Below, piece after piece: positions 1 to 10,089 of a stretch of 64,000 nt of DNA. The number at the start of each line of letters is the position of its first letter. Position 1 is the stretch's first letter. Made by a program: the position numbers and the translations under genes. Source of the DNA: Microbulbifer hainanensis (lineage in GTDB: Bacteria; Pseudomonadota; Gammaproteobacteria; Pseudomonadales; Cellvibrionaceae); contig NZ_JACZCR010000004.1 in the NCBI RefSeq assembly GCF_014904735.1, positions 1-64,000 on the forward strand, written 5' to 3'. Under the pieces are notes generated by a model. It saw nothing but the letters and a program-made list of their open reading frames with translations. It had not been told where the DNA came from and did no database searches.

Positions 1-4
1 GAAA

Positions 5-1267
5 TCAGTCGGCGCTAACCTGGCTGCCCTTCAGGCCGTAGAAGATGATAAAGGCATAGCACACCACCGGCACCAGGAAGGAAAGCTGCAGTCCGGCAGT
101 ATCCGCCACCACACCCTGCAACAGCGGCACCAGCGCACCCCCGACGATCGCGAGGCACAAGATGCCCGACGCCTGACCCGCCTGTTTACCGAGCCCCTGC
201 AGCGCCAGGCTGAAGATGGTCGGGAACATGATCGAGTTGAACAGGCCCACCAACAGGATGGCCGCCATGGCTACCGGTCCGGAAGCGACAATGGCGACCA
301 GTACCAGCAGGATGGAGGCGCTGGCATTGAAGCCGAGCACTTTGCCCGGGGACACCGAGCGCATCACCACCGCGCCGATAAAGCGGCCGACCATGGCGCC
401 GCCCCAGTAATACATGATGTAGTGAGCGGCTTTCGCTTCTTCCAGGCCGGCCACGCTTTCCAGACCAAAGAAGTTGACCAGGAAACTGCCGATAGACACT
501 TCCGCACCCACATAGACAAAGATACCAACGGCCCCCAGGATCAGGTGGCGATGGGACCAGATACTGGTGGACTCAGTATCGACGGCGTCGTCTTTGGGGC
601 CGTCGATCTCCGGCAAATCCAACCGGCTAAACACTACTGCCAGGAACGCAAGGACGCCTGCCAGAATCAGATACGGCAACTGTACGGCTTCCGCCTCTGC
701 CTTCGGGCTCATCGCGTCCAGACCGGATGCCGCGGCCGACAGAATCAGTACCCCGCCGAACAACGGCGCTACCGTGGTTCCCAGGGAGTTGAAAGCCTGA
801 GTCATGGTCAGTCGGCTCGAGGCGGTATTCGGGTCACCCAATGCCGTCACATAGGGATTCGCGGATACCTGCAGCAGTGTAATACCGGAAGCCAACACAA
901 ACAGCGCGCCGAGAAACAGCGGGTATGACTGGTTCCCCGCCGCGGGGTAGAACAGCAGGCAACCAAGGCTGGCCACCATCAGTCCGCCAACAATACCGCG
1001 CTGGAAGCCGATACGCTTGACCAGCGCACCGGCGGGCAGGGAAACCGTGAAATAGGCACCGAAGAAGCAGAACTGAATCAGCATCGCCTGGGTGTAATTC
1101 AGGTCGAAAACGGCCTTCAGGTGCGGAATCAGGATGTCGTTGAGGCAGGTCAGAAAGCCCCACATGAAGAAGAGAACGGTCAGCGCCGTCAGCGCAAACC
1201 GGAAATCGCCAGTCGTTTCACCGGCGGGTACGCGGACATCGCCCGCGGGAGCTTGAACCCCGGCCAT
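5..1267 (-). CDS. Sugar importer, MFS FucP family
   Basis: Major-facilitator sugar:cation symporter of the FucP (fucose/glucose/galactose/N-acetylglucosamine) family, 420 residues, with about 12 hydrophobic segments, so an inner-membrane importer. The first helix carries [16 protein letters not shown] (about residues 36-51), the family hallmark, and the NPYVTALG segment further on also fits. The ATG at 1267 is preferred to an in-frame TTG at 1279, because GAGGTG sits 4 bases before the ATG and overlaps the TTG. lipA lies 193 bp upstream on the same strand, so the gene probably has its own promoter. An AACAATAA motif adjoins the ribosome binding site (separate entry). The sugar cannot be decided from sequence; N-acetylglucosamine or glucose/galactose would be typical for this bacterial group. 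Confidence 0.88.
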   Translation of the reverse strand: MAGVQAPAGDVRVPAGETTGDFRFALTALTVLFFMWGFLTCLNDILIPHLKAVFDLNYTQAMLIQFCFFGAYFTVSLPAGALVKRIGFQRGIVGGLMVASLGCLLFYPAAGNQSYPLFLGALFVLASGITLLQVSANPYVTALGDPNTASSRLTMTQAFNSLGTTVAPLFGGVLILSAAASGLDAMSPKAEAEAVQLPYLILAGVLAFLAVVFSRLDLPEIDGPKDDAVDTESTSIWSHRHLILGAVGIFVYVGAEVSIGSFLVNFFGLESVAGLEEAKAAHYIMYYWGGAMVGRFIGAVVMRSVSPGKVLGFNASASILLVLVAIVASGPVAMAAILLVGLFNSIMFPTIFSLALQGLGKQAGQASGILCLAIVGGALVPLLQGVVADTAGLQLSFLVPVVCYAFIIFYGLKGSQVSAD

Positions 1268-1271
1268 AAGC

Positions 1272-1294
1272 CACCTCAATTGTTCGTTATTGTT
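1272..1294 (-). promoter_or_regulatory. AANAAN motif next to the importer's ribosome binding site
   Basis: On the minus strand AACAATAACGAACAA (1294-1280) is followed directly by TTGAGGTG and the ATG at 1267. AACAATAA fits the AANAANAA consensus that Hfq/Crc binds in Pseudomonas to block translation of catabolic genes. The site is seen in the sequence; repression through it is inference, supported by the CrcZ-like RNA near 57 kb. Confidence 0.5.
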
Positions 1295-1460
1295 GCTACA
1301 TCATCATCGTGTTGCTCGATGACCCGGGGAAATCACACCCGACATCGCGCTTGAGACTACCACGGAGGCAGCAACGGAGGGATTGCCACTTTCCCGCACC
1401 CGCTTCCCACTTTGTGCCGGGCAAAACTGGCACAGGAAACGGGAGGGGAAACGTTGCGGT

Positions 1461-2459
1461 TCAGCTGACCACTTCGCCGTGCGCCTGCTTGTCGGCGTGG
1501 TAGGAAGAGCGCACCAGCGGACCGCAGGCGGCGTGCTTGAAGCCAATCTGCTCGGCATAGCGACGGTACTCCTCGAACTCATCCGGGTGCACATAGCGTT
1601 GTACCGGCAGGTGTTCCTTGCTCGGCTGCAGATACTGGCCGATGGTGAGCATGTCGATATCGTGTGCGCGCATGTCGTCCAGTACCGCGAAGATTTCCTC
1701 TTTCTCTTCGCCAAGGCCGACCATAAGGCCGGATTTGGTCAGCACGTCCGGACGGCGCTTCTTGTACTCCTGCAGCAATTTCAGCGACCACTTGTAGTTG
1801 GCGCCCGGGCGAGATTCGCGGTACAGGCGTGGCACCGTCTCCAGGTTGTGGTTGAACACGTCCGGGGCCTCGCCCTCGAGAATATCCAATGCCACATCCA
1901 TCCGGCCGCGGAAATCCGGGGTGAGAATTTCCACCTGCAGGTTCGGCGAGTGTTCGCGGGCGATGCGGATACAGTCGGCAAAGTGCTGGGCACCGCCGTC
2001 GCGCAGGTCGTCGCGGTCCACCGAGGTGATCACCACATAGCGCAGGCCCATGGCGGCAATGGCTTCCGCCAGGTGCTGCGGCTCTTGCGGATCCAGGGGA
2101 TTGGGCTTGCCGTGGCCCACATCGCAGAAGGGACAGCGACGGGTGCAGATTTCCCCCATGATCATGAAGGTGGCGGTACCGCCGCTAAAGCACTCACCCA
2201 GGTTCGGACAGCTGGCCTCCTCGCACACAGTGGCCAGTTTCTGCGAACGCAGGATGCTCTTGATGCGGTCGACCTCCTTGGAAGCGGGCACTTTCACGCG
2301 AATCCAGTCCGGTTTGCGCAACACCTGATCGCTGGCGATGACCTTCACCGGGATACGTTCGACCTTCTCGCCGTCGCGCAGTTTTTCACCCTGCTGCAGG
2401 CGGCGGGTGCGTTTTACCGGTACCAGATCGGGCTTGTCCTGTTTGGGATTGTCAGCCAT
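1461..2459 (-). CDS. lipA: Lipoyl synthase
   Basis: Radical-SAM enzyme that inserts two sulfurs into protein-bound octanoyl groups to make lipoate. The 332-residue protein has both expected clusters: the auxiliary cluster cysteines C79, C84 and C90 ([12 protein letters not shown]) and the radical-SAM CxxxCxxC at C105, C109 and C112. RSSYHAD near the C-terminus supplies the conserved serine ligand. The ATG at 2459 lies inside the end of lipB (8-bp overlap), so the two genes are probably translationally coupled. Length and motifs are normal for the family. Confidence 0.98.
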   Translation of the reverse strand: MADNPKQDKPDLVPVKRTRRLQQGEKLRDGEKVERIPVKVIASDQVLRKPDWIRVKVPASKEVDRIKSILRSQKLATVCEEASCPNLGECFSGGTATFMIMGEICTRRCPFCDVGHGKPNPLDPQEPQHLAEAIAAMGLRYVVITSVDRDDLRDGGAQHFADCIRIAREHSPNLQVEILTPDFRGRMDVALDILEGEAPDVFNHNLETVPRLYRESRPGANYKWSLKLLQEYKKRRPDVLTKSGLMVGLGEEKEEIFAVLDDMRAHDIDMLTIGQYLQPSKEHLPVQRYVHPDEFEEYRRYAEQIGFKHAACGPLVRSSYHADKQAHGEVVS

Positions 2460-3168
2460 TGCTCGTTTCCTGCTCCTCTGTCCCCTGCTCGGGGGCGCTT
2501 GCGCGCTTGAAAATGGATTCGTCCACCGGCTGCCAGTCGGCCTCCGCCAGGGACAGTGTGCGGAGTAACTCCCGCACGAAAATTTCTGCCACCTGATTCC
2601 AGCCGGGCACCGGCTGCATCAGCTCCGCCATCTGCACCATCTGCATGCCCGCGTAGCCGCACGGATTGATGCGCAGGAACGGCGCCAGGTCCATGTCGAT
2701 ATTGATGGCGATACCGTGGAAGCTGCAGCCGCGACGCACACGCAGGCCAATAGAGGCGATCTTGTTGCCGGCCCGCGGCCCCTCGGTCAAATACACTCCC
2801 GGGGCATCGGCACGTGGCGCGGCTGCCAGGCCGTATTCCGCCAGCATCGCCACCGTGGCGCTTTCCAGCGCCGTTACCAGGTCACGCACACCGACTTTGG
2901 CGCGTTTCAGGTCCAGCAGCGGGTAGACCACCAGCTGGCCGGGGCCGTGGTAGGTCACCTGGCCGCCGCGATCCACCTGTACGACCGGAATGTCGCCGGT
3001 GTTCAGCAGGTGCTCGGCCTTGCCCGCCTGTCCCTGGGTAAAGACCGGCTCATGCTCAACGCACCAGATCTGGTCGGCGTTGTCGCCGTCACGGGTGTCG
3101 GTGTAATGGGACATGGCGCGCCAGACGGACTCGTAGTCCCGGCGCCCTAAATTGCATACCAGGGTCAT
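2452..3168 (-). CDS. lipB: Octanoyl-ACP:protein octanoyltransferase
   Basis: Transfers octanoyl from acyl carrier protein to the lipoyl domains of 2-oxoacid dehydrogenases and the glycine cleavage H protein, the step before LipA. The 238-residue product contains [18 protein letters not shown] (residues 66-83), the catalytic lysine in GNKIASIG (K136) and the acyl-accepting cysteine in NPCGYAG (C170). Its ATG shares one base with the ybeD stop (TGATG), and its 3' end overlaps lipA. ybeD-lipB-lipA therefore reads as one coupled unit. Confidence 0.97.
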   Translation of the reverse strand: MTLVCNLGRRDYESVWRAMSHYTDTRDGDNADQIWCVEHEPVFTQGQAGKAEHLLNTGDIPVVQVDRGGQVTYHGPGQLVVYPLLDLKRAKVGVRDLVTALESATVAMLAEYGLAAAPRADAPGVYLTEGPRAGNKIASIGLRVRRGCSFHGIAINIDMDLAPFLRINPCGYAGMQMVQMAELMQPVPGWNQVAEIFVRELLRTLSLAEADWQPVDESIFKRASAPEQGTEEQETSNG

Positions 3169-3449
3169 CAGAGCACCATGTGTACGGCCGGATGGGCTTT
3201 CAGCTCGTCGAACAGCGCCTGCAACTGCGGTTCGCCGGTGGCGACAATAAAGAAAGTCATCGACGTAAATTTGCCGTTGCGACTCTCGCGCAAAGAAATG
3301 CGCTCCTCGTCGAGCTCCGGTGCGTGGCGGCGCATCACTTCGAGCACGAATTCGTGGACTTCGTCGTCGGTCTCCCGCACAACCTTGACCATATAGTCTT
3401 CGCAGGGGAACTCGATTTTCGGGGGCTGTTGGTTCGGATCTTGGCTCAT
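3168..3449 (-). CDS. ybeD: DUF493/UPF0250 family protein YbeD
   Basis: Small soluble protein of 93 residues in the DUF493 (YbeD) family, an ACT-like fold almost always encoded directly before lipB in gammaproteobacteria. Its biochemical role is not settled. Family features seen are [11 protein letters not shown] at the N-terminus and the C-terminal half ending in [16 protein letters not shown]. The stop codon overlaps the lipB start by one base. The dacA terminator at 3588-3613 separates it from dacA. Confidence 0.93.
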   Translation of the reverse strand: MSQDPNQQPPKIEFPCEDYMVKVVRETDDEVHEFVLEVMRRHAPELDEERISLRESRNGKFTSMTFFIVATGEPQLQALFDELKAHPAVHMVL

Positions 3450-3587
3450 ACCGCTCTCCAGGGCCGCACAGAGATGACAGTGAATAAACCGGAATGCGGC
3501 CGGGCGGCGATTATACAGCGGTGAGTGAATAGTGGACAGGGAAGCCGGGGTGGGCTGGCCAGCGGCATCGATGCTCTGGCCACGAAA

Positions 3588-3613
3588 AAGGGCGATCTCT
3601 CCAGATCGCCCTT
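3588..3613 (-). terminator. Rho-independent terminator of dacA
   Basis: On the minus strand an 11-bp perfect stem (AAGGGCGATCT / AGATCGCCCTT) with a 4-base loop ends in a T run, 27 bases after the dacA stop codon. Confidence 0.9.
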
Positions 3614-3639
3614 CAACATGCGTAACTTGCAGCTTTGGC

Positions 3640-4788
3640 CTAGCTGAAGAAGCCCATCACAAAGCGCTTGACGGCATCCCACATGCGCTTGAAGAAACCG
3701 GCTCTTTCCACATCTTCGGCAACCACGGCCTTTACATCCGCGACTGTTTCGCCATCCAGGGTCACAACGACCTTGCCCACCGGCTGTCCTTTTTTCAACG
3801 GAGCTTCCAGCTCACCGTCGATAATCAGGTCCGCCTTGATGCTGTCTTCGCCACCGCGGGGAATGGTCACGTAAACGTCTTTGGCCACCGCGATGCCCAC
3901 TTCCGGCGCCTTGCCACCCCAGACGCGCTCGGTCTGCAGGATGTCATTGCTGCCGTATACCTTGTGGGTCTGGAAATAGCGGAAACCGTAGGAAAGCAGC
4001 TTCTGGGATTCTGACGCGCGCTTCTCGTCGCTGTCGGTACCGGCCACCACCGAGATCAGGCGCATGCCGCGTTTCACCGCAGAAGCCACCAGGCAGTAAC
4101 CCGCCTCTTCAGTGTGGCCGGTCTTGATGCCGTCAACGGACGGGTCGCGCCACAGCAGGCGATTGCGGTTGGGCTGGTTGATACCGGCGTAGCTGAAATA
4201 CTTCTCGGAGTAGATGTTGTAGTGCTCGGGATGGTCGCGGATCAGCGCGCGGGACAGGATCGCCAAATCCCGTGCCGTAGTCTCGTGCCCTTCCGCCGGC
4301 CAACCGGTGGCATTGACGAAATGGGAATTCTTCATCCCCAGACGCTCGGCCTGCTGGTTCATTACCTCGGCAAATACTTCCTCGCTACCGGAGATGTATT
4401 CCGCCAGGGCAATGCTGGCGTCATTGCCGGACTGCACCACCATACCGCGCAGCAGGTCGATGACCGGCACCTTGTCGCCCACTTTCACGAACATTTTGGA
4501 GCCGCCCTTCTGCCAGGCCTTCTTGGAAATCGGCACCAGGTCCGTTTCTTTGATCGCGCCCTTTTTCAGCTCTTCAGCGACGATATAGCTGGTCATGATC
4601 TTGGTCAGGCTGGCCGGCGGGATTTTCTTGTCCGCATTGTGCTCTACCAGTACCTGGCCGGTGTGGGCATCCATAAGGATATAAGCGGTTGCGGCCAGCT
4701 GTGGTGGCGACGGGATCAGCGGTTTTTCGGCGTGGGCCAATCCGGCACTGAGCAACAGGAGAAAACAGGCTGTAAGGCGTTTGATCAT
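3640..4788 (-). CDS. dacA: D-alanyl-D-alanine carboxypeptidase (PBP5/6 family)
   Basis: Periplasmic DD-carboxypeptidase that removes the terminal D-Ala from peptidoglycan pentapeptides. The 382-residue precursor begins with a signal peptide ending in AHA (residue 20). Penicillin-binding motifs are SLTK (S60 to K63), SGN (S120-N122) and KTG (K222-G224). A PBP5 C-terminal beta domain follows, then an amphipathic membrane-anchoring helix (RMWDAVKRFVMGFF). It lies between rlpA and ybeD in the conserved mrd/dac/lip block and is followed by its own terminator. Confidence 0.96.
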   Translation of the reverse strand: MIKRLTACFLLLLSAGLAHAEKPLIPSPPQLAATAYILMDAHTGQVLVEHNADKKIPPASLTKIMTSYIVAEELKKGAIKETDLVPISKKAWQKGGSKMFVKVGDKVPVIDLLRGMVVQSGNDASIALAEYISGSEEVFAEVMNQQAERLGMKNSHFVNATGWPAEGHETTARDLAILSRALIRDHPEHYNIYSEKYFSYAGINQPNRNRLLWRDPSVDGIKTGHTEEAGYCLVASAVKRGMRLISVVAGTDSDEKRASESQKLLSYGFRYFQTHKVYGSNDILQTERVWGGKAPEVGIAVAKDVYVTIPRGGEDSIKADLIIDGELEAPLKKGQPVGKVVVTLDGETVADVKAVVAEDVERAGFFKRMWDAVKRFVMGFFS

Positions 4789-4842
4789 GGGTATGTGTCT
4801 CTTATTCCTCGCGTTCGTTGATATCCTGAAAGCAGAATCTTT

Positions 4843-5700
4843 TTAGTCGTAAACGACCTGGGGCTGACCCAGGTGATTTTCCTGTACTAATTCACGCGCC
4901 GCTACCAGAGCGCGCTGCTGCGCGAGCGGCCCGATACGAACGCGATAGAGCTTTTTGCCACCGCGATCGACCGGACTGACGGATACAGGATAGTCGACCA
5001 CCGCCGATACCTGCCCGCGCACCTCATTGGCCTTGCTCGCGCTACTGTAGGCACCCACCTGCAGATAGGTATTGTGGGGCAACTTGAAACTCGCATCCTG
5101 TGCCAGCGCTTCCCGAGCCGCTACGTCCTTTTCCACCGCGAGTGTTTCTCCCGCTGACGGCAGCGTATCCGGATCCAGAGCCACCACTTCGACCCGCGCT
5201 GTTCCTTTGTCGATATAGCCAAGCTTCTGCGCCGCGGTGTAACTCAGGTCGATGATGCGCCCGGGCACAAAGGGACCGCGATCATTGACCCGCACAATCA
5301 CACTGCGGCCATTATCCAGATTTGTCACTTTTGCGTAACTCGGCAGCGGCAGGGTTTTGTGGGCCGCTGACATGGCATACATATTGTAAACCTCGCCGTT
5401 GGCTGTGTGCTGGCCGTGGAACTTGGTGCCGTACCAGGAGGCGCGGCCGCGCTCCCTGTAACCTTTGGCGCCGGTGCGCACGTGATACGTCACACCATTG
5501 ACCTTGTAGGGAGTCTTGTTACCCGCAATGCCCACCGGTTCGCGCACCGGTGTCGGCTCCGGCGTGGCCAGCATATCCACCGGCACTGCCGGACCGCTGT
5601 CCTTGACCGGTCGCTCGGCCGGCTTTTGCGACTGGGTACTACAGGCCGCCAATAATATTGCGGTCAACGCAACCGCACGGCGCGCAGCGCACTGAAACAT
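4843..5700 (-). CDS. rlpA: Septal ring lytic transglycosylase, RlpA lipoprotein
   Basis: Outer-membrane lipoprotein with a double-psi beta-barrel domain and a SPOR domain, which acts on denuded glycan strands at the septum. The start is placed at the ATG at 5700: it follows a purine-rich GGGGGGA stretch and gives a clean signal peptide with lipobox LAAC (lipidated cysteine 20). A farther GTG at 5742 would put 14 residues before the signal. The barrel domain has RASWYGTKFHGQHTANGE and VRVNDRGPFVPGRIIDLS. The C-terminal SPOR repeat starts at YLQVGAYSS. Mature length (285 residues in all) is ordinary. Confidence 0.93.
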   Translation of the reverse strand: MFQCAARRAVALTAILLAACSTQSQKPAERPVKDSGPAVPVDMLATPEPTPVREPVGIAGNKTPYKVNGVTYHVRTGAKGYRERGRASWYGTKFHGQHTANGEVYNMYAMSAAHKTLPLPSYAKVTNLDNGRSVIVRVNDRGPFVPGRIIDLSYTAAQKLGYIDKGTARVEVVALDPDTLPSAGETLAVEKDVAAREALAQDASFKLPHNTYLQVGAYSSASKANEVRGQVSAVVDYPVSVSPVDRGGKKLYRVRIGPLAQQRALVAARELVQENHLGQPQVVYD

Positions 5701-5807
5701 GATTCCCCCCCGGCGCGCGGCGCAATAATGCCACGTCCCCACTAGCCGTTATTATCTGAAAAACGAAGTTCTTTAATTGAAATTGTTCGATTAGCGATCA
5801 GACTAAA

Positions 5808-5830
5808 GGTTCCGCAAAAAAGCGAACCCT
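5808..5830. other. Weak hairpin between mltB and rlpA
   Basis: GGTTCCGC and GCGAACC pair around AAAAAA with one bulged base, 28 bases after the mltB stop. There is no long T run, so termination is uncertain. The rest of the 158-bp gap shows an AT-rich stretch that could hold an rlpA promoter. Confidence 0.35.
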
Positions 5831-5858
5831 AGTATTTTTATCTATAAAAACCCGTCGC

Positions 5859-6869
5859 TTACGAGCGGCCGCCGCGCGCCTTGACGATTTCCTGGGCCAG
5901 GTCGTAGGCCGCCATGGCGTAGAGCCGGCTGCGATTGTAACGCGTAATGACCCAAAAGTTATTCAGCCCAATCCAGTATTGCTTGCCCTGCTCTGTTTCC
6001 AGTGAAAAGACATTGGCGGGCATATCCGGCGCTACCTGCGCGGTAGTCGGAAATCCCTTTTCCGCCAGTTCGCCCACGGTCCACTTGAGATCCAGGGAAT
6101 CGTTAACCACGGTCATATCCGCATTAGGGCGCGGGTTGGTCAGCACGACTACCGGCTCCAGGGGCAGCCAGCCATGCTTGGCAAAATAGTTGGCAACACT
6201 GCCGATGGCGTCCTCGGTATCGGTCCAGATGTCCACATGGCCGTCTCCATTGAAATCCACCGCATAGGCGCGATAACTCGAAGGCATAAACTGCCCGTAC
6301 CCCATGGCTCCGGCATAGGAACCTTTCAGTGTGGTGGGGTCGATGTCCTGGTCGCGGGTCAGAATCAGGTAGTTTTCCAGTTCCTTGGTAAAGAATTTGG
6401 CGCGGCGGGGGTAGTCAAATGCCAGCGTGGCCAGGGCGTCCAGCACGCGGTAGCCGCCCATATTGCCACCGTAGCGGGTCTCGATGCCGATGATGGCGAC
6501 GATCATCTCGGCCGGCACACCGTATTTCTTTTCGGCGTCGGACAGCGCCTTGGCATTCTTGTCCCAGAAATCGACACCGCCGGCGATACTCTGCGGCGTC
6601 AGGAAAATCTTGCGGTATTCGTACCAGGGCTTGGCCTTTTCCGCCGGGCGTTTGATGGCCTTGAGAATGGAGTCTTTGCGCTTGGCTTCGCGCATCAGCA
6701 TCATGAGCTGGTCGCGGTCAAAATTGTGCTCGGCCACCATGTAGTCCACAAACGCCTGGGCATTGACATTGTCTTCATGCCCCGCCTCCTGCGCGCAGGC
6801 AGCGAGCATAATACCCATCCCTGCCAATAATCCTGTGGTCCACTTCAAAACAACCGCTCCTGTTCGCAT
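5859..6869 (-). CDS. mltB: Membrane-bound lytic murein transglycosylase B
   Basis: Lipoprotein lytic transglycosylase that cleaves the MurNAc-GlcNAc bond to give 1,6-anhydromuramyl products. The lipobox is MLAAC (C25). The GH103 domain carries the catalytic glutamate in IGIETRYG (E130) and the family segments GSYAGAMGYGQFMPSSYR and DFNGDGHVDIW. Length is 336 residues. The ATG at 6869 follows AGAAGGAAT closely. It is 41 bp downstream of rodA in the conserved rodA-mltB-rlpA-dacA order. Confidence 0.95.
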   Translation of the reverse strand: MRTGAVVLKWTTGLLAGMGIMLAACAQEAGHEDNVNAQAFVDYMVAEHNFDRDQLMMLMREAKRKDSILKAIKRPAEKAKPWYEYRKIFLTPQSIAGGVDFWDKNAKALSDAEKKYGVPAEMIVAIIGIETRYGGNMGGYRVLDALATLAFDYPRRAKFFTKELENYLILTRDQDIDPTTLKGSYAGAMGYGQFMPSSYRAYAVDFNGDGHVDIWTDTEDAIGSVANYFAKHGWLPLEPVVVLTNPRPNADMTVVNDSLDLKWTVGELAEKGFPTTAQVAPDMPANVFSLETEQGKQYWIGLNNFWVITRYNRSRLYAMAAYDLAQEIVKARGGRS

Positions 6870-6910
6870 ATTCCTTCTCTACTTCCCAGTTCTTATTGTC
6901 GTAAATTCCG

Positions 6911-8038
6911 CTAGAAGGTCACCCTTCGCCGCTCTGTTCCAATGGCCATGAGAATCCCAAACCCTGCCATCAACGTAATGGCTGAGGTTCCCCCGTAGCT
7001 CACCAGTGGCAAAGGTACACCGACTACCGGGAGCAATCCGCTAACCATGCCTATGTTCACGAATACATAGACAAAAAAAGTCAGCGTAATACTCCCCGCC
7101 AGTAGTCGACCAAAAACGGTTTGGGCCGTAAAACTAATATAGATGCCCCGCGCGATGATCAGCACATACAGTATGAGCAACAACATGGCACCGCGCATGC
7201 CCCACTCCTCTGACAGCACCGCGATAATAAAATCCGTGTGGCTCTCCGGCAAAAAGTCCAGCTGTGACTGGGTACCCTGCATATAGCCCTTACCGAGCAA
7301 GCCGCCGGAACCAATGGCCGCCTTGGACTGGAAGATATTCCAGCCGGCGCCCAGGCGATCCGCATCCGGGTTGACCAGGGTCAGGATGCGCTGTCGCTGG
7401 TAATCGCGCAGGCCCCACTCCCAGATCGGCCACGCGGATACGCCCAGCGCCAGCAGAGCGCCACCGATCAATTTCCAGCTTAGCCCGGCCAGATAGAGCG
7501 CGAAGAGTCCGGAAGCGGCAATCAGGATGGCGGTGCCGAGATCCGGCTGGCGCACGATCAGGGCCGCCGGCACACAGACAATGGCCAGGGCACCGATCAC
7601 CGTAAAGATGGAAGGTGGCAGATTGCGCCCGTGCAGGAAGGCCGCCACCGACATCGGCACTGCCAGTTTCAGTGCCTCGGACGGCTGGAAGCGGAAACCG
7701 CCGACAGCCAGCCAGCGCTGCGCCCCTTTTGCCCCCACGCCGGCAAACAGGACGGCCACCAGCAGGCAGCAGCCGCCCACATACAGCCAAGGCGACCACC
7801 GCCGGTAGAAATCGAGTGGTATCTGCGCAGCCACGAACATGACCCCGAATGCCAGCACCAGGAACACCGACTGGCGGCGCACATAGTGCACATCGGCGCC
7901 TGCGGCGCTGTAGAGCACCACCAGTCCGACACCGGCGAGTATCAGTAACAGGATCAGCAGCGGCACATCGATATGCAGGCGCCGCGAAAGGCTCGCCGGC
8001 CGACTCAGGCTGAAATGGGAATCCGGCAAGCGGTGCAT
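6911..8038 (-). CDS. rodA: Rod-shape peptidoglycan polymerase RodA
   Basis: SEDS-family glycosyltransferase that works with PBP2 to polymerise lateral-wall peptidoglycan. It has 375 residues and about ten membrane helices. Family signatures include AIGSGGLLGKG and FLPESHTDFIIAVLSEEWG, and near the C-terminus VGVPLPLVSYGGTSAITLM. The ATG at 8038 lies 10 bases after the mrdA stop. Upstream in-frame codons would run through the mrdA coding sequence, so this start fits best, although no strong ribosome binding site is visible. Confidence 0.96.
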   Translation of the reverse strand: MHRLPDSHFSLSRPASLSRRLHIDVPLLILLLILAGVGLVVLYSAAGADVHYVRRQSVFLVLAFGVMFVAAQIPLDFYRRWSPWLYVGGCCLLVAVLFAGVGAKGAQRWLAVGGFRFQPSEALKLAVPMSVAAFLHGRNLPPSIFTVIGALAIVCVPAALIVRQPDLGTAILIAASGLFALYLAGLSWKLIGGALLALGVSAWPIWEWGLRDYQRQRILTLVNPDADRLGAGWNIFQSKAAIGSGGLLGKGYMQGTQSQLDFLPESHTDFIIAVLSEEWGMRGAMLLLILYVLIIARGIYISFTAQTVFGRLLAGSITLTFFVYVFVNIGMVSGLLPVVGVPLPLVSYGGTSAITLMAGFGILMAIGTERRRVTF

Positions 8039-8048
8039 GTAATCGCGG

Positions 8049-9929
8049 CTAGCCACGTTCAGCGCCCTCCTTTTTGACTTTACCCTGCGCCGTTTCGCTG
8101 TGCTTGCGCGACATCCAGTCGAGGAAAACTTCGCGCGCCACGGGTCCCGCCACGCTACCGCCGTGCTCGCCATTTTCCACCAGTACGGATACCGCGATCT
8201 GCGGATTATCTGCAGGGGCAAAGGCGACAAACAGCGCGTGGTCCCGGTGGCGCTCCTTCAGCGCTTCGGAGTCGTAGCGCTCGCCCTGGGCGATACCGAC
8301 CACCTGCGCCGTTCCTGATTTGCCCGCCACCTGAAAATCCAGTCCTTCGCCCACTTTGCGGCCAGTGCCCCGATTGATCACGGATTCCATGCCCTTGAAG
8401 ATGGCGTCCCAGTTCGCGGGCTTGGCCTCCACATGGTGCAGTACCTGGGGCGGCAGCTCCACGCCATTGATGGCCTTCACCACCTGCGGTTTGTAGTGGG
8501 TGCCGCGGTTGGCCATCGTCGCCGTCATGACCGCCAGCTGCAGCGGCGTGGCCAGCACGAAGCCCTGCCCGAGCACCGCGTTCAGGCTATCGCCGGGAAA
8601 CCAGGGCAGTCCGCGGGCACCGCGTTTCCACTCCCGCGACGGAAACAGTCCCGGGCGCTCCGCAGGCAGGTCGATGCCGGTCTTGGCACCTAGACCGAAG
8701 CGGGTGGCGATATCGTGCATCGCGTCGATATTCCAGCGGGAGGCCATATCGTAGAAATAGACGTCGCAGCTCTCAGTGATCGCCTGATTCAGGTCCACGT
8801 GCTTTCCGTGCCCCCAGCGCTTCCAGTCGCGGTAGCGGCGGGTGTCATTGGGCAACATGAAGAAGCCCGGGTCGTTGACCGTAGATTCCGGGGTGATGAC
8901 ACCCTCGGCGAGACCGCCGAGACCCATCATCGGCTTCAGTGTAGAGCCGGGCGGATACTGTCCCTGCAGGGCGCGGTTGAACAGCGGCACGTCGAGGGAA
9001 TCGCTGAGCGCGCGATAGTCGTTAAAACTGATCCCGGTAACAAACAGGTTGGGATCGAAAGAGGGCTTACTGACAAAGGCGAGTACGCCGCCGGTTTTCA
9101 CGTCAATGGCCACCACGGCGCCGCGGCGATCGCCAAGGGCGTCGGAAGCCGTTTTCTGCAGCTGCGCATCCAGGCTCAGGGTGAGATCGGCGCCGGGCTT
9201 GGGGTTGTGCCGCTCGAGTACCCGCAGCACACGGCCGCGGGCATTGGTTTCCACATTTTCGTAGCCCACTTCGCCCAGTAGCATGTCTTCATAGGAGCGC
9301 TCAAGTCCGACCTTGCCGATACTCTCTGTGCCCCGGTAACGCCGCACATCCTCGGCGGTAAAGCGTTGCAGTTCGCGGTCGTTGATCCGCCCCACATAGC
9401 CGACACTGTGGGCGAACAGGTCTCCCAGAGGATAGTAACGCACCAGTTCTGCTTCGACCGACACCCCGGGCAGGCGGAATTCGTTCACACTGACCCGCGC
9501 GATCTCCTCCTCGCTGAGGCGGAAGCGCAATGGCACCGGCTCGAATGGGCGGCGGTGTTGCAGGCGCCTCCTGAATTTTTCCACATCGCTGTCGTCGAGC
9601 TGCACCAGGCGGCCGAGGAACTCCAGTGTGGCATCCATATCCTTGACCCGTTCACGGACAACGGCGAGGGTGTAGCTGGGACGGTTGTCTGCCAGCAAGG
9701 TACCGTTGCGGTCGTAGATCAGGCCGCGGGTCGGCGGTACCGGGCGCACCTGGATGCGGTTCTGGTCGGACTGGGTGGCGTAGCTGTTGTAATTCACCAC
9801 CTGCAGGTTGTAGAAGCGCGCAACCAGCACCCCCAACAACACGGCGACCCCCACGAGCGCCACCAGCATGCGGTTGCGAAACAGCCGCTGCTCGGTCAAA
9901 GGGTCCTTGAGATGCAGGTCGTAGGGCAT
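8049..9929 (-). CDS. mrdA: Penicillin-binding protein 2 (elongasome transpeptidase)
   Basis: Class B PBP that cross-links lateral-wall peptidoglycan with RodA. It has 626 residues: a single N-terminal membrane helix (about 20-40), the PBP dimerisation domain and the transpeptidase domain. Active-site motifs are STLK (S329-K332), SCD (387-389) and KSGT (from K537). RNRMLVALVGVAVLLGVLVA marks the anchor. It heads the mrdA-rodA pair, with rlmH 160 bp upstream. Confidence 0.97.
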   Translation of the reverse strand: MPYDLHLKDPLTEQRLFRNRMLVALVGVAVLLGVLVARFYNLQVVNYNSYATQSDQNRIQVRPVPPTRGLIYDRNGTLLADNRPSYTLAVVRERVKDMDATLEFLGRLVQLDDSDVEKFRRRLQHRRPFEPVPLRFRLSEEEIARVSVNEFRLPGVSVEAELVRYYPLGDLFAHSVGYVGRINDRELQRFTAEDVRRYRGTESIGKVGLERSYEDMLLGEVGYENVETNARGRVLRVLERHNPKPGADLTLSLDAQLQKTASDALGDRRGAVVAIDVKTGGVLAFVSKPSFDPNLFVTGISFNDYRALSDSLDVPLFNRALQGQYPPGSTLKPMMGLGGLAEGVITPESTVNDPGFFMLPNDTRRYRDWKRWGHGKHVDLNQAITESCDVYFYDMASRWNIDAMHDIATRFGLGAKTGIDLPAERPGLFPSREWKRGARGLPWFPGDSLNAVLGQGFVLATPLQLAVMTATMANRGTHYKPQVVKAINGVELPPQVLHHVEAKPANWDAIFKGMESVINRGTGRKVGEGLDFQVAGKSGTAQVVGIAQGERYDSEALKERHRDHALFVAFAPADNPQIAVSVLVENGEHGGSVAGPVAREVFLDWMSRKHSETAQGKVKKEGAERG

Positions 9930-10089
9930 TGATTCAATCGATCGTGGAGATGGCGCAAAAATTGACTACGAAGTGTACACAAAATCGCGCCATCGCGGGG
10001 ACCTTTGCGTGTGCCGGTTGGCAATGCGGACACTCGGCGGGTCTGACCGACGCTTTAGCGCGAAGTTCTACCTCGGGGAGATTTTCAGC